Source: Protea cynaroides (taxonomy: Eukaryota > Streptophyta > Magnoliopsida > Proteales > Proteaceae). From it: 64,000 nt of DNA. The stretch spans positions 20,344,830-20,408,829 of the forward strand of contig CM053265.1 of the NCBI GenBank assembly GCA_028583415.1, given 5' to 3'. Below the pieces are notes generated by a model, which was not told the DNA's origin, did no database searches, and saw nothing but the letters and a program-made list of their open reading frames with translations. Position numbers and translations under genes: made by a program. Below are positions 1 to 10,467 of the stretch, piece by piece (position 1 is the first letter of the stretch; the number at the start of each line of letters is the position of its first letter).

Positions 1-270
1 ATTCCGACTGAACCAGAAGTGTGAGTGAACCGTCACTGAACCAATGGTTCACACCAAGATCTCAATAAGACCGTGTCCACTCATACAAACCATTGCACAT
101 AACCATCAGAATATAATATAATACAGTGGAAGTCTTAAATAAAATGAGCTGAGTGATCTATTGATAAATTTAATAAAATATTCCGTTATTTGAATACCAA
201 AACATAATTAAATATCCTTACATCAATTGTATCTCCAACCAAAAATAATTTAAATAAATTAAAACCAATC

Positions 271-483
271 CTAGAGGTACACGTAGAAAGGGCACTCGCA
301 TAAAGCGTCATGCTCGTCCTTTCCTGCTTGCACATCCAAAGCAGCAACACCTCCGTACGCCGAAGCATTCAGGTAATCCTCCACCGTATAACCTGCATCA
401 ACATCTAAAAATAGTGTATACACAAGGGTGAGTTCACAACTTAACTCAGTAAGACAATTAGACAATGCAACAAACATATGCAT
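271..483 (-). CDS. LTR-encoded small ORF, A type, 70 codons
   Basis: No known family recognised. The last 45 codons carry the block seen in all complete A and B' LTRs here: F-L-D-V-D-A-G-Y-T-V-E-D-Y, then A-Y-G-G-V-A-A-L, an acidic D-E-H-D stretch, and a cysteine tail CECPFY. Solo LTR copies start at an internal ATG giving 47 codons; here that ATG is not seen and the frame opens further upstream. It lies in the transcribed part of the LTR, about 1.35 kb downstream of the TATA box, so it would be in the 5' leader of genomic RNA. Expression is inferred only. Confidence 0.45.
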   Translation of the reverse strand: MHMFVALSNCLTELSCELTLVYTLFLDVDAGYTVEDYLNASAYGGVAALDVQAGKDEHDALCECPFYVYL

Positions 484-1937
484 GAGTAATACATCATGGT
501 CTGGTTTTAAATTTGCAATGTGCTATAGAAAGGATTGGAGGCCACCACACCTCTATACACGCCCACATGCACCCACCATGGAATAGGGATAGAGCTAAAG
601 CATCCGGATCAAACACCGCCAACACTTTCCCTGATACCCTACCCATACCAACACGTAAGCCCCTATTGGCGAGGGCTTGCAAACTGGGCTCGCAACTAAC
701 CAATCCTATATGTCATCACAGTAGGTCCTATCCCAGCGCAGTTCCCTACGGCACAGAGATAGAGCTAGAGTCTCGTGGCAAGGCCGGAGACCACAGTGCC
801 ACTTCCTCCCCCCTGATACCCTAACCGCACCAAGCATGCTAAGACAGAACGATACGAAAAGGTGCTAGTGTGAGGAATGATCCCAGACCCTCGGCCCTTC
901 CCATTCCACACATCAACGAAAACAATCACATGTCTAACAGTCACATCCTAGCATAACGAGTATGCATGAACAATAATAATAACTGAAAGTAAAGAATGAC
1001 ATGCGAGTATGCACAAATATCAGTCCACAGAGTCATAGTTATTAACAACGTTTTACTGTTATTAATTATTAGGGTTTTGGTCCGATTCCCTTACCTGACG
1101 CTTGTTTGCTAGCTTGCACCACGTCGCACAATCCAAACTTGCTATCACAAGGTCCTACACGATGTTAGGGTTGAGTTAGAATAATTTTCTTAGAGTTTAC
1201 GTTGGTCAAAAAACCAATTGGGTCAAAAATATTCCTCACAGAGCATACCGATCGCAGTACCGGTCGCAGTACTATGGGGAAAGGTGCGACCGATATGGTC
1301 GACCGGTCCCCACAGAACAGTCCCCGGGAGGTATCGGTCACAGTACCGGTCGCATAGGGTGCGACCGATATGGTCGATCGGTATGTCTCAGGAAGACCAT
1401 ATGCTTGGTTCTCGCCTTCCATCGGTCACCCTCTATTGATCCTAGGGTTTTTCCTACACATCCTAGGTTTGAGCATTGAGTTAGAGTTGTTTCCAACTCC
1501 ATTCAAGTCCTAGTTTCAATGATCTTCAACCTAGAACTTGAATCTAGGGTTTACCGACTAGATTAGAGTTTGACGGCAAACATGGTTTAGATCAATACCT
1601 GCTTTGCATGGTATTGACCCAATCATAACTAACCATCCTAGAATACTTAATGTAGAGGAAGGTTTAAGCACTTACCGTTGACTTGCGGTAATGTGTTCTT
1701 CGTCGAACGGAAATGGCGGCTCTTCCCTTTCCTTCCTAGCTTCTTCTCCTTCTTCAATCTCTTTCTCCTCTCTAGGGTTTGTGAGGATCAATGAAAGGGA
1801 TTTTAGGAGGTTTAGAGGTCCTTATATAAGCTAGGATTAGGTTTAGGAAGCCTCCTAACATTAGGAAAGTCCTTCGATTTGAAATTTAGAAAGTGGGAGC
1901 CGTAGAGATCCTTTTCTGGATCCCAATCTGCGCAGGC

Positions 1938-2039
1938 CATACCGGTCGACCATCGACCGGTACCAAGACCGGTACCATCGATCGGTACCAAGACCGGTAC
2001 CATCGACTGGTACCAAGACCGGTACCATCGATCGGTATG
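1938..2039. repeat. 25-bp CCGGTACC/ATCGAT minisatellite in LTR
   Basis: About 3.4 copies of a 25-bp unit joining CCGGTACC, ATCGATCGG and TACCAAGA. It is rich in self-complementary words (ACCGGT, GGTACC, ATCGAT). It lies 110-215 bases upstream of the LTR TATA box in element sense. The partner LTR has only about one copy (16258-16292). Confidence 0.85.
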
Positions 2040-2177
2040 AATTATTTCATACATAAATCGGTTCATTTTTGTACCTATTTGTCATCCACTCGTCCCGTCT
2101 GATCCAGTGATGATTGGAAAACCTGTTATGACATGAATTAAAGGTTTAGATCGGATTCATGGAGTGCAGGTCTTACA

Positions 2178-2274
2178 ACTCCCCCACCCTTAAAAGATAT
2201 TTCATCCCCGAAATTTGCATATAGGTTTCACAATTCCCCCACCCTTAAAATAAATTTCATCCTCGAAATTTGAA
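2178..2274 (-). promoter_or_regulatory. Duplicated polypurine tract region of element A
   Basis: Reading the minus strand, AAATTTCGAGGATGAAAT, AAGGGTGGGGGAAT and a TGTGAAACC word are followed about 55 bases later by a second copy: AAATTTCGGGGATGAAAT, AAGGGTGGGGGAGT, then the true LTR start TGTAAGACC at 2177. The second tract is the functional PPT position. The first is a full extra copy with a diverged LTR-start word behind it. Plus-strand DNA synthesis starts at the PPT. Confidence 0.8.
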
Positions 2275-3087
2275 CCTACCTTGGTTGTCAAAAAGGTTAG
2301 GGTATTCCTTCCGCATCGCTTTCTCTTCTTCCCAAGTAATTTCTTCTACATCTTGGCTTTTCCAATGCACTTTCACATAGTGGATATCCTTGCTTCGGAG
2401 ATGTTGTACCTTTCGGCTTGTGAACATCACAAGTACTACTTCAAAAGTCAAGTCCTCTGTCAAGTCTGGTGGGTCTGCTGTCAAGATATGTGATCGATCC
2501 TTGACATACTTCTTCAATAAAGAAACATGGAACACATCATGAACGCTTGACATAGATGGTGGTAGAGCCAGTTGATATGCCACATTGCCACATCTGGTCA
2601 AAATCTCGTATGGTCCCATATACCTGGGGCATAGCTTCCCCTTCTTACCAAGCCGTTTCAGTCCTCGCATAGGTGATATCTTCAAGAACACCTTGTCACC
2701 CACTGCGAACTCTAGATCTCGACGTCGGTTATCTGCATAGTACTTTTGTCTAACTTGAGTTGTCTTCACTTTTTCTTTAATTTGATCAATCACTCGACAA
2801 GTTTCTTTGACGAACTCCGGTCCTATAATCCTTCTCTCTCCCACCTCATTCCATAACAGAGGTGTACGATATTTCTTCCCATAGAGTGCCTCATATGGAG
2901 CCATTTGGATCGTAGCTTGGTAACTATTGTTATAAGCAAACTCGATGAGCGATAGCTTCTCGTCCCAAGCTCCTTTGAAATCTAGGGCACACGCTCGGAG
3001 CATATCTTCTAAGATTTGAATAGTTCTTTCTGACTGTCCGTCTGTCTGAGGATGAAAAACTATGCTATACTTCAACTTGGTTGCCAT
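2257..3087 (-). pseudogene. Element A integrase C-terminal half with GPY module and chromodomain-like tail
   Basis: 276-codon open stretch on the minus strand. It begins inside the integrase core with the catalytic glutamate (QTDGQSERTIQ, codon at 3028-3030). The helix FAYNNSYQATIQMAPYEALYG, the GPY module (MGPYEIL) and the MSSVHDVFHVSLLKKY block follow. A tail with VHWKSQDVEEITWEEE resembles the degenerate chromodomain of Tekay/Del elements, which is thought to steer insertion to heterochromatin. The second catalytic Asp (3136-3138) lies 35 residues before the Glu, the family's D-D-35-E spacing. A stop just upstream of codon 1 separates it from the N-terminal part. Confidence 0.9.
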
Positions 3088-3669
3088 TGCTTTCTATAAT
3101 CCTTCCCAGAACTTTGATGTAAAATAGGGATATCTGTCAGATACTATACTTTCTGGGACGCCATGAAGTCAGACTATATTATCCACATATAGCTTGGCCA
3201 GCTTTTCCATGGTATACTAAGGTCTGACCGTAATGAATCGAGCTGTCTTAGTAAGTCGATCGACTATAACCCATACTGCATCCATTGACCTTGGTGTCAA
3301 GGGTAGGCTAGTAACGAAATCCATTGTGATACAATCCCACTTCCATACTGGCTCCGATAGTGGTTGTAACAAACCTGTGGGTCTCTGCCTTTCTGCTTTA
3401 ACTTGCTGGCAATTCAAACATTGGAATACGAATCGAGCTACATCTGCTTTCATACCCCTCCACCAATATAATTTTCTTAAATCATGGTACATCTTGGTGC
3501 TTCCTGGATGTACCGAATATGGGGTGTAATGAGCTTCTGTCATAATTCGATCTCTGATATTTGAGTTCTCACTCTCAAGTATACATAATCGTCCACGATA
3601 CCTGAGTACCTTGTCTGAATCCAAGGTAAAGTCAGGGTTACTTTTACACTTCTCTAGATCTTCTTGCAC
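3088..3669 (-). pseudogene. Element A integrase N-terminal half (H2C2 zinc finger, first catalytic Asp)
   Basis: The 150-codon open part (3217-3669) runs from the RNase H-integrase linker through the zinc-binding HHCC domain (His in EAHYTPYSVHPG, Cys in CLNCQQVKAERQ) to TMDFVTSLPLTP, which holds the first catalytic Asp, and DAVWVIVDRLTKTARFI. Stops interrupt 3088-3216, which still encodes recognisable integrase including the second Asp. Together with the next segment it would make one integrase. It integrates the cDNA. Confidence 0.88.
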
Positions 3670-3687
3670 AGTCTTGAGGTGTGGATC

Positions 3688-4383
3688 CTATAGGGTTGCT
3701 ACTTTAACCTCATCTATTAGATCCGATGAGATTTTCAAGGCTGCGAACATCAATGTAAACTTATGAATTAAGCCTTGTTCCACTGGATCTCCTGCAGTCT
3801 CTAATATAAACTCTTCATCATTCTCTATTGTGCATGAGGCTGCAGCAGATAATGCAGCATTTGTACTAGGTCCTACCTCTGGTTTCAATGCCCACTTTCT
3901 GCTTAAGGCATTAGCCACAACGTTTGCCTTACCCGAATGGTACTGGATGTCACAATCATAATCTTTTAATAATTCCAGCCATCTCTTCTGTCTCATATTC
4001 AGGTCCTTCTGAGTGAAAAGATAAGTTAAGCTCTTGTGATCTGACTTAATCTGAAACTTTTCACCATAAAGGTAGTGTCTCCAAGTCTTGATTAAGTGAA
4101 TAACTACTGCTAATTTCAGATCATGCGTAGGATAGTCCTTCTCATGCTCTTTCAAATGTCTTGATGCGTAGACAATCACCTGTTCTCCTTGCATCAACAC
4201 ACATCCAAGACCTAACCTTGAGGCATCCGTATATAAGGTGAACGGCAAGCCTGGTGCTGGGATGGTCAAGATGGGTGCAGAGACTAGTCTTGACTTCAAA
4301 GTCTGAAACCACATTTCACACTCATCCATCCATATGAACTTTTCCTCTTTCTTGGTTAGTCTGGTAAGTGGAACGGCGATCCT
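3688..4383 (-). pseudogene. Element A RNase H domain
   Basis: 213-codon frame (3688-4329) typical of the Ty3/gypsy RNase H. It has the start block PFTLYTDASRLGLGCVLMQ with the first catalytic Asp, the YASRHLKEHEKDYPTHDLKLA block holding the catalytic Glu position, IKSDHKSLTYLF with the next Asp, and the end block YHSGKANVVANALSRK. HDLKLA has Lys-Leu where family members usually read HDLELA, so the catalytic Glu appears lost. It removes genomic RNA from the RNA-DNA hybrid. Frame breaks separate it from RT upstream and integrase downstream. Confidence 0.88.
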
Positions 4384-5100
4384 TTAGTAGTCTTCCACGA
4401 ATCTTCTATAGTAACTAGCCAATCCAAGGAAACTACGAATCTCCACAACTGATTTTAGTGCATCCCATCCTACTATAGCTGCGATCTTGCTTGGATCTAC
4501 CTTAATACCGTCTGCAGATACTACGTGACCCAAGAAGGCCACTTCCTTCAGCCAAAATTCACACTTCTTGAACTTGCCGTAAAGCTTCTCTCTTCTCAGC
4601 CGTTGTAGGGCTGCTCTCAAATGTGTTGCATGAGTCTCCCTGTCTTGTGAGTAGACCAATATGTCATCAATGAATACGATGACCGAAGTGTTCAACATGT
4701 CATGAAACACTCGGTTCATCAGTTCCATGAACGATGCTGGAGCGTTAGTCAACCCGAATGACATTACAAGGAGCTCATAATGTCCATACCTTGTCCTAAA
4801 AGTAGTCTTCGAAATATCCGTTGCCTTGATCTTTAATTGGTGATACCCTGATCGAAGATCAATCTTCCTTTTCACCCTGCAACTGGTCAAACAGATCATC
4901 GATCCTAGGCAAAGGATATTTGTTCTTGATGGTTAACTTGTTCAGCTCTTGGTAGTCGATACATAGCCGTACACTATCGTCCTTCTTCTTGACGAACAAT
5001 ACAGGTGCTCCCCATGGCGATATGCTTGGTCGTATGAAACCCTTATCTAGTAGTTCTTGTAATTGGGTCTTTAACTCCTTTAATTCGGTAGGGGCCATCC
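4384..5100 (-). pseudogene. Element A reverse transcriptase
   Basis: Two overlapping frames make up one RT. The N-terminal fingers (VLFVKKKDDSVRLCIDYQELN, KNKYPLPRIDDLFDQLQG) end the frame at 4859-5623. The palm continues in 4384-4899 with IDLRSGYHQLKIK, YGHYELLVMSFGLTNAPASF, the catalytic FIDDILVYS (codons near 4663-4674) and FLGHVVSADGIKVDP. A small deletion near 4870-4885 shifts the frame at the usual KVFSKIDL block. The catalytic Asp pair is kept, so this copy decayed mainly through frameshifts and stops. It copies the RNA genome into cDNA. Confidence 0.92.
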
Positions 5101-5711
5101 TATACGGTGCCTTAGACACCGGCGCCGACCCTGGCATAAGGTCTATTACGAACTCTGTAGCCTTGTCTAGATGCAGACTTGGTAGATCTTCTGGAAATAC
5201 ATCTGGAAACTCTCGTACCACATCTAGATCTTCCATCTTTGGTACCTCAACAGTTATGTCGACCACAGACACTAAGTACCCCACTCCTCCCTTCTCTAAG
5301 CATCTCTTAGCTTTTAGGGTGGAGAGGATTAGCTTCCGTTTCCTAGGTAACTTGGTCCCAGTGAAGCTAAACTCTTTCTCTTTCTCATCTTTAAGCACAA
5401 GTTTCCTTTCACCACATAATAAGCTAGCAGAATGATGGCCTAGCCAATCCATTCCCAAGATGACATCAAAGTCTACCATCTCGAGTTGAACCAGATTTGC
5501 TTCTAGGTTTCGGCCCTCAATACTAACTGTACATGGCCCATAGTATTCATTCAATGCCACTTCGACTCCCAACGGAGAGCGAACTATCAAGCTTGGGTTC
5601 AAACACTTGACAGGTAATTCCATTCGCTTCCCAAAAGAAATAGAAACGAAGGAGTGCGTGGCCCCAGAGTCAAAGAGTACTCTGGCGGGTACACCAGCTA
5701 TATTTACAGTC
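5101..5711 (-). pseudogene. Element A aspartic protease and PR-RT linker
   Basis: The active-site motif reads VLFDSGATHSFVS on the minus strand (Asp codon at 5669-5671), followed by FDVILGMDWLGHHSA and the linker ending near PVSKAPYRMAPTELKELK. DSG is the expected retropepsin signature, intact here. The protease cuts the Gag-Pol polyprotein. The frame is open back to just inside the intron-like junction at 5712; a stop lies just upstream, within the intron-like segment. The longest frame, 4859-5623, starts at an internal Met and misses the catalytic Asp. Confidence 0.88.
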
Positions 5712-5792
5712 CTTGAAATTTAATTATCCCTTAGTTCTACATGCTCAAACATAACAAAATAGTAAGCCAAATAGGAAGGAATGGAATCATAC
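5712..5792 (-). other. Intron-like segment between gag and protease, element A
   Basis: On the minus strand gag reads ...GTAGTTACTG then GTATGATTCC (donor-like) and ends at a stop inside this 81-nt stretch. It closes with AATTTCAAG (acceptor-like) before the protease frame. The donor site and position match the 68-nt segment of element D at 60218-60285. In this copy the precise join would be one base out of frame, so it is degenerate. Splicing is inferred, not shown. Confidence 0.45.
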
Positions 5793-7075
5793 CAGTAACT
5801 ACATCAGGTGATGCGGCTACCTCCTCAGTGGTGACTGCGAATATCTTTCCTTGCTGTGGAAGTTGCTTCTTGGGTAGAGTACAGGTCTTTGCATAATGAC
5901 CCAATTACTGACAGTTGAAGCATTTGACATTTGGGTTCTGTCCAGCAAATTGTGATGGTGGTGGTGCAGTAGTGTTCCTTGCAGGCACCACAGTAGACTG
6001 AGCCCTGTATAGCCAAAATGGTCTGGTTTTGCCTCCACCTGAAGTCTCAGTAGCAGGCTTCTTTAATCCCCTGTTTTGAGCAAAGAAGCTGTCTCTTTGG
6101 CTGGATTTAATTACCCTAGCAATCTGTACAGCCTCATTATATAATTTCTTCTCCAAACCCAGGATGTGCTCTCGTATACTTCCTCGCAATCCCATGGTGA
6201 ACCTACGGGTCTTGGATTTTTCTTCTTAAATGCTTATCAAAGTGAAGAAGAACAACTCTTCATACCTCTGCTGGTAAGCATCAACAGTCGATTGAGATTT
6301 TTACAGGTTCAAGAATTCCTTCTTCATTTGATCACGTAAGCTCTTTGGAAAGTACTTATCAAAGAAGGCTCCCTTGAATATTGCCAATTGATCTGAGTGT
6401 GCTTTACCTCTAAGTATGACCGGGTAGAATTCCACCAGGCATTTGCATCTTCCTTGAGCATGTGCGTAGCAACAACACCTTCTCATCCTCCATACAAGTC
6501 ATCAGATGGAAGTTCTTCTCTATTTCAGCAACCCACTGTGCAGGTCACAGTGGTTTCCCTGGTTTCCCTGTGAAAGTAGGGGGTTTCAGTTTTAAGAACC
6601 TATCCACTGCTCGGCTTAGGTCATTCTGCCCCTGTGCATTCATTCCATACCATGGTGGTGGGTACGGATAGATTCCTTGATAGGCAGACGACGATGGAAA
6701 TTGGTGTGGTGGTTTTAGATTTTGTCCTTGGCCCATTGGCCCAGTACTACCATCCATTGGCAGTGTGGTGTCATTTCTTCCAGACTCAGGCGTACCTTCC
6801 GTAGGGATATATCCTGGTGGCCTGAACATCTTCAACATCTCCTTCAGGAACACCTTCTGTTGAGCTTCCATCTGATAAATTATGTTTGTTACAATTGTCT
6901 CCGAGTTAGTGTGAGGAGGGCCTGGCAAATTTGTTCGTGCTATGGGGATCTACCCTTCTCCACCTTTTGAGTTCAGGTTTTGCCCATCAATAGCTCCTGT
7001 TTCCAGGTTGTCCTCATCTGGGCGCACCCTAGAGTGGTAATGCTTTCGTGACCTCTAACCGTTCCCGTTTGCCAT
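5737..7075 (-). pseudogene. Element A gag (capsid/nucleocapsid)
   Basis: Gag forms the particle and packages RNA. The start is taken as the ATG at 7073-7075 (MANGNG, then a stop), because the frame leads into a Pro/Gln-rich N-terminal region (open 6545-6928) and FLKLKPPTFTGKPGKPL. Pieces of the Retrotrans_gag domain follow (6301-6486, FFDKYFPKSLRDQMKKEFLNL; then MGLRGSIREHILGLEKKLYNEAV). A zinc knuckle begins CFNCQ, has a stop replacing the next codon, then LGHYAKTC. At least three stops and several frameshifts break it. The frame ends with a stop inside the intron-like segment. Confidence 0.87.
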
Positions 7076-7231
7076 CTCAGATTAGTTTTCCTGCTTGGAT
7101 CTGAGAAGAAGACATAACACATGAGGTACAATCGAATAGTCATAATGTGTTAGTCTTTAACAAAATGCAAGGCGAAAAATCGTGACGGAAACTTAAATTG
7201 GATTAAGATTTTTCTCAAAATTTTCTAGGCT
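7076..7231. other. Spacer between gag and antisense gene promoter
   Basis: AT-rich spacer upstream of gag. Its reverse complement resembles D's 18700-18791 plus 58887-58925, with a shared pattern of CATTT..AGACTAA and a late CTCATGTG/CTCACATG word. This alignment shows that D's gag at 58926 once followed 18791 directly. Confidence 0.6.
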
Positions 7232-7500
7232 TCGAATAGTTGTCCGGTCGCAACATACCGGTCGCGGCACTGTATATGGTAGTGCGACAGGTATGTCCAG
7301 GCGGACAAACTTCTTGGATTCCCGAGAGGTACCGGTCGATGTACCGGTCGCTACCCTGTAGGATATGGCGCAACCGGTATAGTCGACCGGTCAGTATTTT
7401 CTCCTGAATGAGAGGTACCGGTTGACTTTACCAGGGGGTACCGGTCGACCGGTATGGGCAAAACCGGTATGCCCAGATTCCTCTTTAAAATCGGGAAAAG
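7232..7500 (+). promoter_or_regulatory. CCGGTCGACC motif module upstream of antisense gene, element A
   Basis: Dense TACCGGTCGAC, GTACCGGTCGC and GACCGGT words just upstream of the inferred 5' UTR exon. The module resembles the LTR's downstream cluster (about 1240-1390, and 9585-9745 in a solo LTR) in word order: CCCG(A/G)GAGGTACCGGTC, then GTACCGGTCGC, then CAACCGGTATAGTCGACCGG. It reads on the same strand as its LTR counterpart. A promoter role is inferred from position. Confidence 0.55.
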
Positions 7501-8071
7501 TGATATTTTTCTCACTTTTCCTTTCTTCTTCCTCTCCGGTGGCGATTCCTCTCTGGCTTGCTGAGTTGCTACAGTCTGACCGGTGGTCTTGGAAGCTATT
7601 TTCTTCCGATAAAGACCTAGAACATCGCCTCCAAGTAAGTTCCTTCCCTCCATTTTTACTTTTTACATCGTTTCTTCATGGTTTCATACCCAAAAACTAG
7701 GTTTTTCTTAGTTTGGAAGATTCTAACCGTAGGAACTCTTTTTCTTCGGCTTAGAAAGGGTTTAGGGACCTCTATGAGCAAAAGCCCTCAACCAATTTGA
7801 AGTTCCACCGAATGGTTTTCAAAAAAATCGAAATTTTTTGATTTTTAACCTAGGTTTTTACAAAAAATTAGGAATTTTCTGAAAATTCCTAAATTTCTTG
7901 TTTGATTGATGTATGATTGGTTTCCATGTGGTCTTGGGTGATGACGTAAGTCCTCCTCCCCAGGTTTTGGGTGAGTTCGAGGCTTTTGCTTAAATTACTG
8001 TCATTATGCTGTCGAAATTTCAAAATTTCTAACCAATTTCTCCTTGTTTTGTCTTTGTTTTGTAGCTCAAC
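7501..8071 (+). other. 5' UTR exon and intron of the antisense gene, element A
   Basis: A pyrimidine-rich leader ends at the donor CCAA|GTAAGT (7635). A 431-nt T-rich intron ends TTTTGTAG (8065), and the start codon follows seven bases later at 8072. Element D has the same layout on its minus strand: donor GAG|GTATGTTC at 18368 and start codon at 17954, where the acceptor is lost. Conservation in two copies supports a real spliced leader. Confidence 0.6.
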
Positions 8072-8122
8072 ATGTCTCAATGGAGAGGTGCTGGTAAACA
8101 TGCCTTTGGTCTTGGCATGAAC

Positions 8123-10467
8123 TGTCACACCCCAATTCTGATCCAACCAGAATGGTGTGAGTTAACCGTCATTGAACCAACGGTTCACACCAGGATCTCG
8201 AATAGGCCGTGTCCACTCATACAAACCATTACACATAACCACAATCAGAATATAATTAGTACTGCGGAAGTCTTTAAAATAGAATGAACTGAGAATCTAT
8301 TGATAAATTTAAATAGAATATCCCATTATTCAAATTCAAACATAACTAAATATCTTTTACATCTCTTTAATATCAAACGAAAATAACTGAAACGAATAAA
8401 TAAAATCCATCAAAGGTACACGTAGAAAGGGCACTCGCATGAAGCGTCATGCTCGTCCTCTCCTGCCTGTACACTCAAAGCAGCAACATCACTATACGCC
8501 GGAGGATTCATGTAGTCATCCACCGTATAACCTGCATCAACATCTAAAAACATGTATATATACAAAGGGTGAGCTCACAACTTAGCTCAGTAAGACAATC
8601 AGACAGTTTCACAATATTATGCATGAGTAACAATCAATTTTATGCTGTGGTCTGGTTTTATGTTTGCAATGTGCTATAGAAAGGTTTGGTGGCCCCCGCA
8701 CCTATATACACGAGTGTGTGGCACCTCATGGATCACACCCCCATTGGCCCACATGCTCTCATCATGGAATAGAGATAGAGCTAAGATACCCCCGTACCTC
8801 CCCTGATGCTCTACCCATACCAGTACCTAAGCCCCTATTGGCCAGGGCTCGCAAACTGGGCTCGCAACTAACCAATCCTATATGTCATCAATATATGCTC
8901 TATCCCAGCACAGCCGTCTACGGCATAGGGATAGAGCTAAGGCATTCCCACACCTCCCCTGATGCCCTATGCGCAACTAACCCACTAGGATAGAAACAAT
9001 ACGTAGGTAGACCCTATCCCAACATAACTCCCTACGGCATAGAGATAGAGCTAAAGCATCGTGGACAAGCCAGCATCGACTCGGAGACCACAGTGCCACA
9101 TAACCATGGCCAGGCCAGCATCAATATCGGAGACCACCGTACCACGACCTTCCCCTGATGCCCCACCCGTACCAAGCATGTTAAGATAGAATACTACAAA
9201 AGGTGCTAGTGTGAGGTGCGATCCCAAGCCCATGCCCCACTCCACACACTAACAAAAACAATCACATGCCTAACAATCACATCCTATAAATGCATGAACA
9301 ATAATAATAACTGAAAGTAAAGGATGGCATGTGAATATGCACAACCATCACATCATATATATTCAGGTTATTAACAATGATTTACTGTCCATTAATTATT
9401 AGGTTTAGGTCAGATTCCCTTACCTGACGCTCGTTTGTTAGCTTGCTCCACGTCGCAAGATCCAAACAGGAAGTCATAAAGTCCTACAATATTATTAGAG
9501 TTTCATTAGAATATATTGCTTAGGGTTTCATGTTGGTCGGCAACCAACATGGTTACAAAATACCCTCACAGAGCTGACTGGTGGCATGTACTGGTCGCAG
9601 CTCTGTGGGGAAAACTGGCGACCGGTATGGTCAGCCGGTCCCCATAGACCTGCCTCCCAAGGGATACCGGTGGCAACATACCGGTCGCACTATGTGCAAC
9701 CGGTATAGTCGACCGGTATGTCTCCGGAAGACCATACATGGGTTTTTCGACTGTCGTCGATCATCCTCCATGGATTTCCTGGGTTTCACCTACCCATTCT
9801 AAGTCTAGTAATTGAGTTGGAGTTATCCCCAACTCATTCGAGTCTTATTTCGATGAATATCATCTCGAAACTCAAATCTAGGGTTTGATGGAAACTTAGG
9901 GTTTATTGGCCAATTTAGGGTTTTAGATCAATACCTACTTTGCATGGTATTGATCCACCCATACACTATCCTAGAGTCATAGAGTAAGAAGAATGGTTAA
10001 AACACTTACCATTGACTGGCGTAACGTGAGCGTCGTCGAACGGTAATGGCGGCACCTCTTTCTTCTTCCTAGCTCCCTCTCCTTTCCAACCTCCTTATCT
10101 TCTTTAAAGTTTGTGAGAGACAATGGAAAGGATTTGAGGAGGTCTAAGGGTGTATTTATAGGTTAGAATTAGGGTTTAGTAACCCTATTAGGATTAGGAA
10201 AGTCTGGGATTTGAAATCAGGAAAGTGGGACCCGTAGAGACCAATTTCTGGATCTCCGCACTTAGCTGCGCAGACCATACCGGTCGACCAGTACCAAGAC
10301 CGGTACCATCGACCGGTCAACATAAAATGATGACTATTTGGTCGTCTTTGGTCCGATTTTATACCTGTATGTCATCCGCTCGTCCCGTCTGGCCCGGTGA
10401 TGATCGGAAGACCTACTACGACACAAAACCAAGGTTTAGACGGGGTTTACGGAGTGTGGGTCTTACA
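8123..10467 (-). mobile_element. Solo LTR (A' subtype) in the antisense gene
   Basis: 2345-bp LTR, + strand ends TGTCACACC and GGTCTTACA, flanked by perfect 5-bp duplications TGAAC (8118-8122 and 10468-10472). No internal region is present, so it arose by LTR-LTR recombination after insertion. TATA-like TATAAATA (minus strand) lies at 10153-10160. It resembles the solo LTR at 11263-13529 more than element A's own LTRs (for example it starts TGTCACACC and has AACCAGAATGGTGTGAG). Confidence 0.95.
8410..8553 (-). CDS. LTR-encoded 47-codon ORF, intact, in solo LTR
   Basis: Open from an ATG at 8553 to TGA at 8410. It begins MFLDVDAGYTVDDYMN, continues AYSDVAALSVQAGEDEHD and ends CECPFYVYL. Same length and frame as the ORF in the second solo LTR (13103-13246). 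Differences between the two include tat/tac, acg/aca, gat/gac and tac/tat, all synonymous. It lies downstream of this LTR's TATA box. No homology is known to me; it is too short and acidic to assign a fold. Cysteines could bind metal, which is inference. Confidence 0.55.
   Translation of the reverse strand: MFLDVDAGYTVDDYMNPPAYSDVAALSVQAGEDEHDASCECPFYVYL

Larger units (their letters stand above)
1..2177 (-). repeat. 3' LTR of element A (13 bases cut by window edge)
   Basis: Minus-strand LTR starting TGTAAGACC at 2177. It aligns with 14273-16431 almost throughout by eye. A TATA-like CTTATATAAG lies at 1821-1830, about 350 bases from the LTR start, so most of the LTR would be transcribed (R/U5). 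A CCGGT-rich minisatellite lies upstream of the TATA box. A second GGTCG/CGACC cluster (about 1240-1390) lies downstream. A 70-codon ORF containing the conserved LTR peptide is at 271-483. Confidence 0.93.

Noticed and set aside
513..824. Open frames of 70-130 codons in LTR R regions (also 8664-8993, 12665-13087, 19470-20057, 28150-28467, 57512-57942)
   Set aside because: They follow the same LTR repeat in shifting frames, have Met/His/Pro-rich odd composition, and the same DNA gives different frames in different copies. Only the 47-codon block shows codon-level constraint.
4989..5435. 148-codon + strand ORF opposite element A protease/RT
   Set aside because: Shadow of the pol frame on the other strand, with Ser/Thr-rich antisense composition.
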